Assembly: GCF_900090045.1 (NCBI RefSeq)
Contig: NW_021638315.1
Location: 1-64,000, forward strand
DNA length: 64,000 bases
Source: Plasmodium malariae
Taxonomy: Eukaryota; Apicomplexa; Aconoidasida; Haemosporida; Plasmodiidae
Direction of reading: 5' to 3'
The notes under the pieces were generated by a model, which did no database searches, had not been told where the DNA came from, and saw only the letters and a list, made by a program, of their open reading frames with translations. The position numbers and the translations under genes are program-made. This document shows positions 25,677 to 39,300 of the stretch, piece after piece (within the stretch, counting starts at the first letter, position 1; every line of letters begins with the position of its first letter).

Positions 25677-27844
25677 TTTTATTCTAATTACAGTTCTAAA
25701 TTCATAAACATTATATTGTAGAAGAACCACTTCTTATACTTAAAACATTTTTATTATTAAAACAATATTATAATAGTAACAATATATTTAAAAAATTATA
25801 TTTTACGCTATTTTAATGATAACAGACAATAAAGGTAATTCCTGAATATATACAATTTTTTATAGTATATAATATATTTAAAAAATAGAATTTATATGCT
25901 ACTACCTTATCTATAAATTAACATATATTTTAATGATTAATGACAGATTTTTCTATATTTCTCCAACAATATTTGCATATTATAACTTTCAATTATTTTT
26001 GTTTTATAGCATTAGTTGTAAATAAAAAATATTTATATTCATCCATATATAATTCTGTTTTGTTTTCTTTATTAAATATATATATTTAGAAGAAACATCA
26101 ATATAAGAAAAACAAAAAAAGGAATTCTCAAAATTAAATAATTTCAGATATTTATATATATAATATTTAAATCGAATATAATATTTTAACAAATTGTAAT
26201 AATACGTAATATTAAAAAAAATATATATACTTTTTTTTAAAATTGTTTCTACGAACATATTTAATTGTTCCATATTGTGTTCCCATATATTCTAGTATAA
26301 TATAAGTCCTAAATATTCTCTTACTATATTAAAATATGCATTGAATATTTCATTGACTAATCAGTACTTTTTAATGATTATGTAAAAAAGTTAATTAAAT
26401 CATTTATTAAATATATATTATAATTTTGATATGAATCTATAAAAATATAAATATAATAAATTAAAATTTCTTTCAAAATGATTGTATAGATAATATTGTA
26501 ATTTATACTTATTTAATTAAGCATTGTAAAAATAAAATATATAATAACCTAATAAATATGTATTATTAATACGTTTCAAAAAAAATAAAAAAAAAATTGT
26601 TTATCTATTTATACAATATGGATAAAAAAATAACTCTGTTTTTTTAATAATTATTGTGTTTATAATATTATCATTATTATTATGAAGAAACTAATAATGG
26701 TTAATGCATACTATATATATATGTATACTCCTTCAAAATAAAAGTGACATTTTACTTAATATAATTACCTTTAAGTATGAAAAAAAGAACATATCTATTA
26801 CGATTCATCTATATATAATTATATTATCATAGTAAGGACTGTATTTATTTTCATTATGCTTTCTGAAAATTTTTATTTTTATAGATATATTACATGTTTT
26901 TAGTAGTTCATTTTTATGAAAAATTAAAAAGCAAAAAATAAAGAAATTTCAATATATTATGAATTAATATATAAATACGCGCTTAATTAATGAATTTTAT
27001 TCTCTAATATAGTAAAACACAAAAAATATGTATAGTATGTTAATATATTACTCTTCAAAATAATATATATATAATTAATATATTTTAGAAAATTGTATTA
27101 ATATGAACCCTTGAACACTAGTAAATAATATTTCTAATTCATTTAATTGTAAATACTAGTATTACAAAAGTTATTGAACTATAATAAATAATTAATACTT
27201 AAATATTGAATTATTTTACTGTATATTTATTCACATTTATTCATTGCAAAAAAAAAAAAGTAAACGTAAATTAAAAAATTTATTACGATGAATATATTTT
27301 ATGGTACATTCTCCATAAAACCTGTTTTATAGAATGAATATTATGTTTTTTTTAAATCAAAAGATATATATATATCTATGCAAAAAACAGATTCGCTTTG
27401 TTTTGTTGCATATAAAACAAAGACACATCCTTTAATTAGAACTAATAATTCATTTTTTTAATATCACCATCAAATCATAATTTTCGAATGTAACAATTAA
27501 AAAATAATAAGTATTATCGTATATAGCTCTAACATATATTAACATACAACTTAAATAATATTATACTAATTTTCCCATTATATATGAATTTTAACAAAAA
27601 AACATTTTTCATAAGAATCAATTGAAATACAAACATATATAAACATATATTAAGTTATATTTAATTATGTTTAAGAAAGTTCCTTAAAATAATAATTGAA
27701 AAACATCGAAACATCTGAATTCACTAAAAAGAACTTAACATAATTTTGTACTATTATACATTAAAAGCAGAAAGTATACATGGGGATATTTATAAAATTA
27801 TGTAATCCTATATATGCATATTAAGCATATCTCTAAACATATTA

Positions 27845-27864
27845 CATATATTACCTCATATTAA
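27845..27864 (-). other. Conserved 3'-flank motif of fam-type gene
   Basis: Plus strand CATATATTACCTCATATTAA, 42 bp past the stop of the gene at 27906-28863. It shows the motif is shared by the fam-l-type as well as the fam-m-type. Confidence 0.5.
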
Positions 27865-27905
27865 AGGCTTCCTTATATAAAGAATTAAGTACTTTGTTAT
27901 ATATT

Positions 27906-28863
27906 TTACTTTTTTCTGAACTTAATTTTTTCATACTTATTAACTTTTTTATGGTAATATACAATTCCTAACATAATTGTGATACCCAATACAAAGAAAG
28001 ATAAGAAATATATTATAGTAGTAAAAAATTTTAAAATGACAATGGAAAAATTCCCATTAGTTAGTTTAATAACACCCTCAAACATTTTCTTAAAAGGGGA
28101 AGCCCGTATTCCATTACGTAAGGTCTGGATCCATCCATCTTTATAATTCACAATCATTATTCGATACAGCTCATTAACAATACCACAACCCACAAATAAG
28201 TCCAATGTGAGAGATATTGATAACATAAAAAACAATAATAAAGGTAAAGCAAGTTTTATTCCGCATTTTTTAAGTACTATATTTTTATAAACCTTATCAC
28301 TGATTGTCTTGCTATTTTTAAGAAAATCTACATAATCAAGTTCTTTGAATATTTTTTTTTCCAAACGGGAATATTTTTTTGTTTCACATATATTAAATTT
28401 ATTTTTCAGAGCTTGTTTATATTCCCCCAAATTATTCAATGAACATCCATTCGATGTCTTCTTTTTTCCTGTTTCCTCTTTATCATTTATATGTATATCT
28501 TTTTTTCTATGTAATTTATTGTATTGTATCTCTTTTCTTAACCCTAGAATGCACGAATCCTTATTTTGTCTATATTTCGCCAGTACTCTATAAGTTGTTA
28601 GACGCAATTTACTCCCATTATTTTTCTTCGCGCACGTTAATTTATTAAACATAACCTAAAAATCAAAGTAAACATTTATTATTTACAGAAAAAAAATATA
28701 TATATTCTAGAAAATAGTATTAATAAAAAATAAATGGAAGAAATATTAATGATGTATGAACCCGCAAATAACACTATCTTACCCTATCATAGGAAAAATG
28801 ATATATCCAATATATTAAGATACAAATTTTAATAAAAAAAAGGAGCCTAATTTTTTTTTTCAT
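27906..28863 (-). CDS. fam-l-type (LEKKIFKELDY type) exported two-TM protein
   Basis: A spliced gene of 276 residues. Exon 1 (28783-28863) is 27 residues, MKKKIRLLFFIKICILIYWI and on, with a consensus donor AGG|GTAAGA. The intron is 28656-28782 (127 bp) and exon 2 is 27906-28655. RVLAK at 50-54 is the export-motif relative, a change from the RLLA of the other members. LEKKIFKELDYVDFLKNSKT is at 125-144. Membrane spans are about 161-183 (LALPLLLFFMLSISLTLDLF) and 237-261, followed by YYHKKVNKYEKIKFRKK. Exon 1 contains a 10-A run directly after the ATG, so the start region is sensitive to sequencing error. It is the upstream partner of the doublet with 24322-25208. Function is unknown; export to the host red cell is inferred from the motif and signal. 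Confidence 0.88.
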
Positions 28864-29126
28864 GATTTAGTTCTCAATATCGTAATATATTCAGTAAAAA
28901 AAATATTAACAATAATATAATATTCGACCAATAATAAAGTATACTCAAACTATAAAAAAAAAAAATTTATATTAATTCTTCGTAAAAACGAAATGAAATA
29001 TATATGACAATGACGCTTTTGACGATAGAATTAAGTTGAAATAAATTTAAAAATATATTATAGTATTTTTTTTAACTTTATTTTAAAAAAAATTAATTTT
29101 CATTAAAATAAAATAATATGAACAGT

Positions 29127-29336
29127 TTCATAAATATTCAAAATATAAACTTTAATAAATTAATCTAGTAGAGTAATTAATAATTTCTTATAAATTTACT
29201 TCAAAAAGAAAATATAAGATTTCTTAATAATTCTGTATATTCAATTCATGTAGAGTACAGAATATATATCCTACAGTTTGGATAGAATATATATAACACG
29301 ATGTTCCATATATTAAGATAATAATAACTAATTTAA
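29127..29336 (-). promoter_or_regulatory. Shared upstream blocks of fam-type gene (27906-28863)
   Basis: The proximal block TTCATAAATATTCAAAATAT begins at 29127, 264 bp above the ATG, and is identical to the copy at 32608. The distal block at 29249-29336 includes ATGTTCCATATATTAAGATA and AACTAATTTAAG, starting 386 bp above. Confidence 0.52.
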
Positions 29337-31392
29337 GAAATTTTCTTTTCCAAAAAATTTAAATTTGTCAAATGTACGTTTAGTAATCGTAATTTATAAT
29401 TCTTAAATAACATTAATTATAATATTAACATAATAGTATTTATTATATATAAATAAAAAAATCTTAGTACAACATTTTTCGTTATATTATTTATACTGCT
29501 TACATTGATTACTACATAAAAACATTTATGCTTTTACAGCATATAATCTATTTACAAAATGAGAATATATAATATACTAACAAATCTATAAAAAATTTTT
29601 ATTTGAAAGGTTAATAAATTATAATTTCTTACTTTTTCATAATAATTTTTGAATTTATAATTTTTAATTTAGTCCATACCGTTATTTATATATAAAATAT
29701 TTTTAAATTTATCTTGTTATTTTTCCTTCTTTTTTTTTTTCATATATAAATATATATATTTAGAAAAAATACCAAGACCAGATATATTGCAGTTTTTGTA
29801 ATAATTGCTTTAACATGTGAACAAATTCCTTATTGTAATGAATTATTCTAATTCCATTAATAATATTATTATATGAAATATCTTTTTGACATATTTTTAT
29901 AATAGATATTTAATTAATATATATATAATACATTTAACTAAGAAATTATGTAGCATTAATAAGAAAATATTTAATATGACAATTATATTAATTATTAAAA
30001 TAACATAATAATATATAAAATGAATATTTCAATACATAATATTTCTACTAAATAAGAAATAACACTAATACAATTTGATTATTTTCTAGCAGTATTCTAA
30101 TCCCAAACCATGAAGCATAAATCATAAACATATATTTATAAATTATACATGAAAGAATAATCCTTGTTTTCTAGAAGTATTCTTGTTTTTTATGCTATTA
30201 CTTTATTTAAAAAATTATATTTATAAATATGAAATAATATGTAATAATCAATACAAACTATATGCATTTTTATATATCTTTAAAATAATAATTAATAATT
30301 ACATAATATATTTATAAACCTATAAATTATAAAAAAAATGTAAAAAATAGTACGCACTCATCATAAACGCTTGTAGAATATATAAATGTAGTTTAATTAC
30401 CCCAAATAATAGCTTACATTGTTACATAAATATAATGCATTTTTAGAAATATATAATAATTAGACAAAAAAAAAAAAGTTTTCCTTATATTATCAAACCA
30501 TATATAGTTAAACATAATTCATTAATTTAATTCTTGAATAACATGAAAAATAAAAACAATATATATTTATCTATTAACGTTTATTGTAATATGTATTAAA
30601 ATATTTTATTTAAAATAGAGATAACTGTACAATTACGAACAATAATAAAATGATAAATACATTTAATTATTTATATAATTGTAGTGTTTTAGAATAAAGA
30701 AGTTAGTAAATAATTATATATAATCGATATAAAAAAAAAATATTTCTTTATTATATTTTAATTATTTCACATTTATATTACCGAAAAACAAAAATGAAAT
30801 TCTCTTAAAAAGATTTCTACCGTTAGTACATTCTAAAAAATATTTTACATAATATACAAAATATAGAATAAAATATTAAGATTTTTCATAAATTAAAAAT
30901 ATATAAATGTACTTATCAGTATAAATAAATGCGTCTAAATCCTTTTATTAATTCTAAAATAATTCACATTTATTGATTTCTTAAAAATAATAATGTATTT
31001 TCATAATAAACAAAATAAATAATAATTTTATATGAGAACAAAACAATAGATAGCACGCACTTATTATTAGTTAATATATAAAATATTACAAAAAATTTTT
31101 AAAAGTATATATATGGTAATATTATTTATTTCTTTTAAAACACATTCACATATTTTACGTGAATATATATATGAATACAAAAATAAATATTTTACGTCAA
31201 ATGTATGTAATAATGGTTAACACATCAAAATGACTATTATAAAACATTAAAATATACTAATTCAAAAAAAAAATTGAAAATCATGCATTTTTACTTTGAT
31301 GCATCAAGAATTCAAAGTATACATATCTGTAATGATAAAATTATGTAAATCATAGTTATTTCTATTAAGAATATATCACTAAATATATCACA

Positions 31393-31412
31393 GATATAAC
31401 ATCGTATTAATA
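31393..31412 (-). other. Conserved 3'-flank motif of fam-type gene
   Basis: Plus strand GATATAACATCGTATTAATA, about 30 bp past the stop at 31439. A diverged copy of the motif seen after the other fam-type genes. Confidence 0.42.
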
Positions 31413-31438
31413 ACTTGCTTACAGAAAAATACATAATA

Positions 31439-32350
31439 TTATTCATATCCCTCATTCATCAACTTAATTTTTTGATATCTTTCATTATTTCTCAAGATCT
31501 TATAAATCCCTATTATAATTAAGACCGCTAACATAATAAAAGTTACTGCATATAATATTATATAAGCATGTGCTTCATTTTGTAAACCTAATGTATTTTT
31601 AAGAAACCCTAAAATTACAGTATCTATATCGCCTCCATTACCTTGAGCAGGTGTACTCAACGAGGATAAATGGAATCCACGTAATATAGGTAATCCTATT
31701 CCTAAAAGAAAAAAAATAAACAATATAGCAACTCCAAATCCGTAATTTTTAAATTTTATTTTATTTAAAGCTATATTTCCAATTCTTCTTTTTTTTTCAA
31801 AAAAATGATCATAATCTTTTTTTCTGATCCATTTTTTTTGAAAATGAAAATGCTTTCCATCAAACATTCCATTATCATAATCGATAATTTCTGTATAGTA
31901 TTGGGACTTATTTAATAAACTTCTATTAAATTGTTCTTTTTTTCTTTTATCCCATTTTCTATTATTAGATAGATTTATACTTTTGCATTCTCCATTATTA
32001 GTTGTATTATCTTTTAACACTAAATTACTTGAATTCCTATCTTGCTTATATTTTGCTAGTAATCGATAATTTCTTGTATCTGATTTTCTATCAAATCCAC
32101 AGTTCTCATTCAAGAATTTGTTAGACATTTTCTAAAATAAAAGAAAAATGTAAATATGTACTATTTATTAGAATGCAAAAATTAAAGAATAAAAAAAATC
32201 ATTAATAAATATAATATACAAAGAATAAAAACAATACAAATTACTTAAATAATATTATCGTACTATATCAATGTTAAAGTAACATATCCAAGTTAAAAGG
32301 ATAAACGCAACAATTTTAATGAATAATATTAACATAATTTTTTCTTCCAT
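31439..32350 (-). CDS. fam-m-type (KHFHF type) exported two-TM protein
   Basis: A spliced gene of 259 residues. Exon 1 (32264-32350) codes 29 residues, MEEKIMLILFIKIVAFILLT and on, with donor ATA|GTACGA. The intron is 32132-32263 (132 bp) and exon 2 is 31439-32131. RLLAK is at 52-56 and GMFDGKHFHF at 117-126, followed by QKKWIRKKDY. Membrane spans are about 161-179 (VAILFIFFLLGIGLPIL) and 219-239; the loop between them is Gly/Ser-rich and about 40 residues long. The tail is RNNERYQKIKLMNEGYE, slightly longer than in its relatives. No fam-l-type gene lies directly upstream; a PIR gene and then a fam-l-type pseudogene follow instead. Function is unknown. Confidence 0.88.
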
Positions 32351-35300
32351 GATACGTATCATTAATATTCTGATTTATATATTAAAAAAAAATAATAATT
32401 TTATAATATAGTTGCAAATATAAAGTTTGCTATTTTTTTTTTAAAGCTTTTTTCTAATTGCTACGTTTATACTTTATAAAAAATATATAAAAATAATGAA
32501 TATTATATTTACAAAAAGAAATAATCGAAAAATTATAGTACAAATATTTTATGTTAAAGTTGTTAAAAAAAAATAAACGTTTATTTAAATAAAATAACTT
32601 CAATACATTCATAAATATTCAAAATATATTATTTCTTTACTTAACATAATGCATCGATTAAATAATTTTTTTTTTAATCCTTTTTCAAAATAAAATAAAA
32701 AGAAAATTATATGTTCCTTTTAAATTTAGTAATATTGAGTTTATATAGAATATATAGGAGGTACATAATGTATGTATTATACATTTCTCAAGATATTAAA
32801 ACATTAAATACTAATTTAAAGGATGTTATCCCATTAATAAAGCTAATATTATAAACATTATATTTTAGAAGAACATGCTAATATTCTTAATAATATTAAT
32901 AATACAATTAACGTAATTGTTATAATAATTGATAAAAAAATAACATTATATATTACGTTATTTATAACAGATAATTTAGTTACTTCTTAAGAACGTACAT
33001 TACTTTATAGAGTATAATGTTATTAAAAAAATATAATGAATTTTGTACTATATAATTGATGAGAAAATATGTATTTTAATGGAAAACAATGACTAATTTT
33101 TTATTATTGTAAAATAATTTTTAATAATTATTATTCTTAATTAAGTTTAATTTATATCATTATTTCTAAATGAAATGATTCCAAATACTCAACTCAATTT
33201 TTTTTTAATTAAATATATATATTTACAAGAAATATATTTGAAAAAAAAAGAAGTGATTTTAGTATAAAATGTTTAAATGCAGAATAATCATGGATTAGTA
33301 ATGCATTTTTTTAACACTATCTTGAATAAAAATAAAAATCATTTTGGTTTTCAATTTAATTTTTCATAGAAATACTAATAATTTTTGTAAAACTAAACTA
33401 AATCAACAATTTATTAACTTCACTAATATTATCCTTAATGTATGAATCATTTAATTTATTTGTGATATACTTTATTAGTCAAAATTAATGATCTCTTATA
33501 TATATTATAGCTAAATATTATGTTTATACTAATTTATTCGAAATTTCCTACAAGTATTTTGAAACATAAACTAAAATTATTTTATACACACAAGTATGGA
33601 TTTTGCGAAAAAGAATATAATTACTTAAAACATTGTAACATTTAATAGTAACACAAAAATGAAAAAGTACTAAGATATATATTAAAATGTTTTTTTGTAA
33701 TGTAGTGAACCTTTTTACTTTCATTTATCTATATATATACCTTAATTATTCTAGCTCGAACTATAATTTTTCAAAAACAAATTAAATATTTAAGCTGTTT
33801 TATATTCTAAGGTATGCATTTTTATATATGCAAATCGCACAATTACCAAAAAAAATATTGGCCTTAATCCTTTATGTTAATTTGAGTTTAAGAATACCAA
33901 TTTTAAGAAAAATAAATATCACGTAAAAAGATCGTATATAAATTTAAAGTCATTTATTATTTTTATATAATTAAGTCATTTACTCCAAATAAAACTTAAG
34001 ATTATAATGAAGATATACTGAAGTTTATAGCATTAATAAATGCGTAATTTTATATGGAAGAATTTACAATATAAAATAATACAGTTTAAAAATACAAAAT
34101 TTTATATACAAAAATTTACTAAAACTCAGGAAATTTTTTTATGTATGAATATTTTTCTTTTAAATATTAACGACATTGAAATAAGGCATTTATGATTTAT
34201 ACATAAATACTCCCTAAATAATATATTAAATAGTAATTCTTGTTCAACTAATATAAATGAAATGAATTTGATGTTTTATGGAATATAACTTTGAGAACAA
34301 AAATATTTATATTTGTATGTTTTTATTCCTTATACTTTGATTCATTTAGCGTTGTAGATAGATATAAAAATATTATATATTAAATGTATTATTTTAATAA
34401 TATAATGATAATGTATAGCAGTTTTCCTAGGAAAATTACTTTTGTAAAAACTAAATTATAAAAGAAAAAAAGAAATTGTAGATCTAAGGTGTATATATAA
34501 TGAATATTTTTTAGTTATTTTTCTATTTTTATTTCTTTTGTTACCTTTTCTTACTATTTTTATTACATAATTTATATAAAGCTTAATTTATTTTATTTAT
34601 ATATATAATTCAATTTTTGTATAATATGCTTTTTTCATTTTTTAACCCTTACACATTACTAATATCCTAATTTTACATTATATATTTCCTATGATAATAT
34701 ATATTTCAAAGTTCAACAATTTTGTATTTTATTGTAAAATAATTGTAATACTTTTTTTTTTCTCTCATCCATAGATAGTTTAATGGGATCATTGCTTTGA
34801 TTAAATTATTCTATTCTTTTATAATAGCGCTGACATATATTATTCTATATAATATTATGCTTTTTCTTTTAATTTTTTTTCAATAAATTTAATAATACAT
34901 TATATATATATTGACCAAATATGTTTCCTTATATTCATATTTTGACTATATATAATATATTTTTAAGAAACAATAAATATATAATATAAAATTACAAAAA
35001 TGAAAGAATATTTTTAATCATTTTTATTTAATATAACTTTTTGTTTATCATCATTTTATATATAATAAAAAAAAAAAAACTTCATTAATTACGGATAATT
35101 GCATTCAGTAGATATTTCTATAATGTTATGCTTAGGAATATCATTTTTATCAATGAAAATGCTGAAATCTCTTATTTCTGTGATGTCTTATAAAATTGTT
35201 ATTATTATTATGAATTTTTTTATATTAGTATAACATTTTTCTTTAATGTAAAAATATAAAGAATATTATGTGAATGTAGCTTTTATTTATAGATTTATTA

Positions 35301-36061
35301 ATAATAAAAATTGCACAAATTATATTTATTATTTTTACTATGTAAATTTATTTTATGTATATTAAGAGCTAATGAAAAACTTATATTTGCATATTCATAT
35401 AAAAAGTTATTTCATTTAATTTAACAGAATATGCTATTTCTAAAATTAGCTTATATATTTCAGAATTTATAATATATATAATCATTTTTTTTATTGTATA
35501 TTATTTATTGTACTACTGGTATATTATATATGACCTGTATTATACGGTGCACATTTTACTTATCATAATAACAATTATTTACAATGTAGTGTTACAACGA
35601 ATTAACTATTCCTTCTATGGCTTTTTCTACTTTAAATTATGAATTTCAACTATACTACTATATATAAAAAATATTTAATTTTAATAAACTCCAAAAATCC
35701 AAATATTTTAATTCATTTTTAATTGCATTTTGACTAATGATACATAAATTAAAAGAACGAAAAACATGGAAATTTCGAATTTAACACTCCTTTTTTTTTA
35801 TTAATTTTAATTCTCTATATATTTTATTTAATAACTTTTTTTACAATGATAATATATCAATAATGTACTCGTAATTACAGTAAATTATAATATCACTTGC
35901 CATATCATAATTTTCTGTCTACTGATATAGACGTTCTAATTTATGTATTTTTTTTCTTTTTTTTTTCTTTCTTTTCTAATAGAAGAATATATGGACAAAT
36001 ATTCTTGTTAAAATTATTATTCTTAATATAAACTTAATATATGCTTTTCGTAAAAGATTAC
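32351..36061. other. AT-rich intergenic stretch
   Basis: Contains the upstream blocks at 32608-32830. The rest to the end of the PIR gene is AT-rich with pyrimidine-rich runs and no supported feature. Confidence 0.6.
32608..32830 (-). promoter_or_regulatory. Shared upstream blocks of fam-type gene (31439-32350)
   Basis: The proximal block TTCATAAATATTCAAAATAT begins at 32608, 258 bp above the ATG. The distal block at 32743-32830 includes GATATTAAAACATTAAATAC and TAATTTAAAGGATGTTATCC, starting 393 bp above. The end of the distal block matches the copy at 61181-61257. Confidence 0.52.
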
Positions 36062-37298
36062 TCATGCGGCATGATATGCTACATTTAGTTGTATTCTACC
36101 TAAATTTGATCTTCTTCGTTCGTTCGTGTATTCTGTTAATTCTAGTATATCCATTTCATCCAAATTACGTCTAATTGATTTTTTCTTTAATACTTTAGTA
36201 TGTATCCATGGTACAATTGGAGTGAACTATTATTTAAAAGATATATATAAGATGATTATATAATAATTATTTTATGTTTACTTTTTATTTTTTTATCTAT
36301 TAGACAAATATAAATGGAAGTAAATTAGAATATTTGAATTTATAAAAGATTTTAATAATTACTTTATATAAAAGAAAGCCAATGAAAAAAATGCCAATTA
36401 AGGGTAAAACAAAGAACAGGAAAATTTGAGATGAACTAAAGTTAGATGCATTAATTACATATGTTAGGTCAAAATAATTGGTACCAAAATGGTTTGAACC
36501 TTGCTCTTCTTTGGAATCTCTATTTATTTTACATGTCAAATGAGATAACTTTTCGTTAAAGCAACTAGGAGCATGATTTTTAAGTTGCGTACAATATGAT
36601 TCAGTATTATTTTGGGCACATACATACACATCTTTATATGTACTATCAGCTTTAACAAGATAAGCATTAAATTTGCTGTCACACATATTACTATGAACTT
36701 TCAGAGATTGTTCAATCTTCTCGTGATCTACACAATAATCATACACAATCTTCATTTTTGCAAAATTCTCCTTAGTAACATTTTTGAAAAAGGTACACTT
36801 GCATTTACCACTCTTATAGAGAACATTTGAAACATCCTCAAGTATTCCAATAACATCTGAAAATAAATTTTCCTCTATATCACTTAATAATAATTCATTG
36901 CCTAACCAATAGTACAAATTACGACATTTTTCTTTACATTCAACTCCTTCATTAGTAAAAGCTACACTACATAAAGCACTCGTAAGCTTATCTGTAACAT
37001 TTTTAATTTTCCCATAATGATTTAATTTAGATCTTTTTTCTGAAAATTCCCCTTCCTCATCAAACCATAAGCAGTATTTGTTATTTGACTCAAATTTTGT
37101 TCTATAATAAATTTTGGATGGTAGTGATTCTATAAAACTTTCCTTAGAGTTAATTAAAAAAGAAATATTTGTATGCAATTAAAAAAGCTTTATTTCTGAG
37201 AATTATTTTATTAATGTAGACCATAAGAAAAAGGTTATTCCATTAAATATATATAAATCACAATTTAAGAAGTTATTAACCGGCAGTACAGTGGACAT
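36062..37298 (-). CDS. pir: PIR superfamily protein, complete, three exons
   Basis: Exon 1 (37290-37298) codes only Met-Ser-Thr before donor GTACTG. The intron is 37143-37289 (147 bp). Exon 2 is 36363-37142, starting ESFIESLPSKIYYRTKF, the usual opening of PIR proteins. Its ectodomain has 12 Cys and ends in a membrane span at about 243-262 (IFLFFVLPLIGIFFIGFLLY). Donor AAA|GTAATT starts a 136-bp intron (36227-36362). Exon 3 (36062-36226) codes a 54-residue cytoplasmic tail beginning FTPIVPWIHTKVLKKKSIRR and ending VAYHAA. All junctions are phase 0 and the total is 317 residues, usual for the family. The simple open frame starts in intron 1 and reads past the exon 2 donor, so both its ends are wrong. 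PIR proteins are variant antigens of infected red cells; this role is from family knowledge. It sits alone among fam-type genes, and no second PIR is adjacent. Confidence 0.92.
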
Positions 37299-39170
37299 TT
37301 TAAATTCCCCTTCAACCTAGGAATACTCAAAATAGGAGGAAATAATATTTTTTAAAAGAATATTTACTTATATATTCTATATAAAAACAAATAATATACT
37401 TATAATTTTTATTAATAATTTTAAAATGTGAAAATCTATTATTTACTAGGAATTTATTATAAATTTTTGTAAAGTATAAATTATAATGATATAATTATTC
37501 TTATATAAATGTAACATTTAAATGTGTGATATAACCAGAAAAACCAATAATATTACAGAGCGATAAAAAAAGAATAATAGTATTTTTAAATTTTCTCACA
37601 TATTCAAATGATACAAATTATAATTACAAATCATAAATTTAATGTTTTGTCTAATATAAATATACATAATATATTTCATGTGAAATGAATACAATTTTAT
37701 CATTTAACATATTTGTAAATATATTATTGATTAAATTGTTTTTTCATTATTAATGTACAAAATTTTTACCTAACATAAGCAACTACTATGTACACATATA
37801 TACAATTGCATTTTCATAATATATCTCTTATATAGTTTCATTACATATAATATTAATGTAAATTTTTAAATTATGAAAATATAAATTAAATGCAAATTCA
37901 TGTTATATTATTCAAAAAATTTTAAATATTTAAATATTAATAGAATATTAATAGAAAAAATTGCAATGTAATAGTATTAAAAATTAATATAAATATATCT
38001 AATATGCATTTAACTCAATGTATAAAGACTTATTTCTCTGATCTATACTATTTACCTTGAATACTTCTCTATATTACGTGATCGGATTATTATGTTTTTT
38101 TAATTTTGTAAAGCTTAATTGTTAAATTTTTTTTCACAAATTTTTAAATAAAAATATTAATATATGTAAGATCATATTATTACATATATTAGAGGTTATT
38201 CATTGATATTTTTATTAAGGTAAAATAAATAATAGTTATTATACTATTATAATTATATTTATCAGTTTTAAGAAAATAATATCCTGTTACATATATTTTA
38301 TTATTTAAAGATGCATTTACTTGGATTACCACTAACTTTTCATTATTCCATGATATTTTAAAATATTGATATAAATGTATTTAACATAAAATGAGAATAA
38401 AATCATTTTTGTATAATTCGTAGTTCTCAAAAGAAATCATATAATGCAGAAAATTCCTTAAATATGTTAGTAATAAAAAAATATATTACATTTATTACTT
38501 TCATTATAAAAAGTTTATTACAATTTTTCGGCATTAATAAATTTACGCAATTATAAATATATTTATTAAACTATTCTTTATATTTCGTATCGTACTACTA
38601 AAAAAGGAAAACTGCATTAACTTTGATTATTACAAGTACTTCATTGAATATATAATTTTTCTAAAACATTAATATATTAATTTTTATTAGTTTTATATTT
38701 TGTAATTTTATTTTTTTACTTATATAATAGAATAAGTAAACATTTTTATATATAATCACTAAAATTATTAGTTATCCCCAATAGTAATATTTTTAAATGA
38801 ATCATTAGAGTTCCATTTTATTATGATGTATCTCTATGATACTTTTCATAACATATCTAATTATATAATATTTATTTATTCAAACAGTTATATATGTATA
38901 CCGATTACTCTTAGCTGTTATAATTTTAATTATGATATTTATTATTATTAATCTATATAAAAAGGACTAAATTACTCTTACATAAATATTTGCATTCTTA
39001 AGATTTCTCACATTGTAAAAAATTTATTTTCTTTTATAAAATTAATGATTATCAGCTAACCATATTTTGGGCATAATTACAATAATAGGAATAAAAAAAT
39101 TTTAAACTTAATATAATGTCTGTAAAATATTTCATTCATAAATCTTTTATTTAGTAGGAGCTTTATTTTA

Positions 39171-39300
39171 TTAAATGCTCCTTTTTTTTATTTTTTTCAT
39201 TTTGCTTATCTTAAATGTTTCATACTCTCTGATTCGTTCATTAGTAAATTTAAGCTTATGCTTATATATAAATTTTTCCTTATTATTTAAATTTTTGAAT
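39171..39300 (-). pseudogene. C-terminal relic of an exported-type protein
   Basis: About 40 codons are open on the minus strand and end at TAA (39171-39173). They read NKEKFIYKHKLKFTNERIRE and continue YETFKISKMKKIKKRSI. A lysine-rich end of this kind closes several subtelomeric exported families. No upstream exon is recognisable. Confidence 0.35.

Larger units (their letters stand above)
25209..27905. other. Intergenic stretch inside a fam-l/fam-m doublet
   Basis: The spacer holds the shared upstream blocks (25464-25676) and the 3'-flank motif of the next gene (27845-27864). The open frame at 26004-26273 is Tyr/Ile/Phe-rich with no homology I recognise and is taken as chance. Nothing else is supported. 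Confidence 0.6.
28864..31438. other. AT-rich intergenic stretch
   Basis: Apart from the upstream blocks at 29127-29336 and the 3'-flank motif at 31393-31412, there is no coding or RNA signal I can support. Confidence 0.6.

Noticed and set aside
28345..28648. Two plus-strand open frames
   Set aside because: Antisense to exon 2 of the fam-l-type gene at 27906-28863.
36612..36830. Plus-strand open frame
   Set aside because: Antisense to PIR exon 2.
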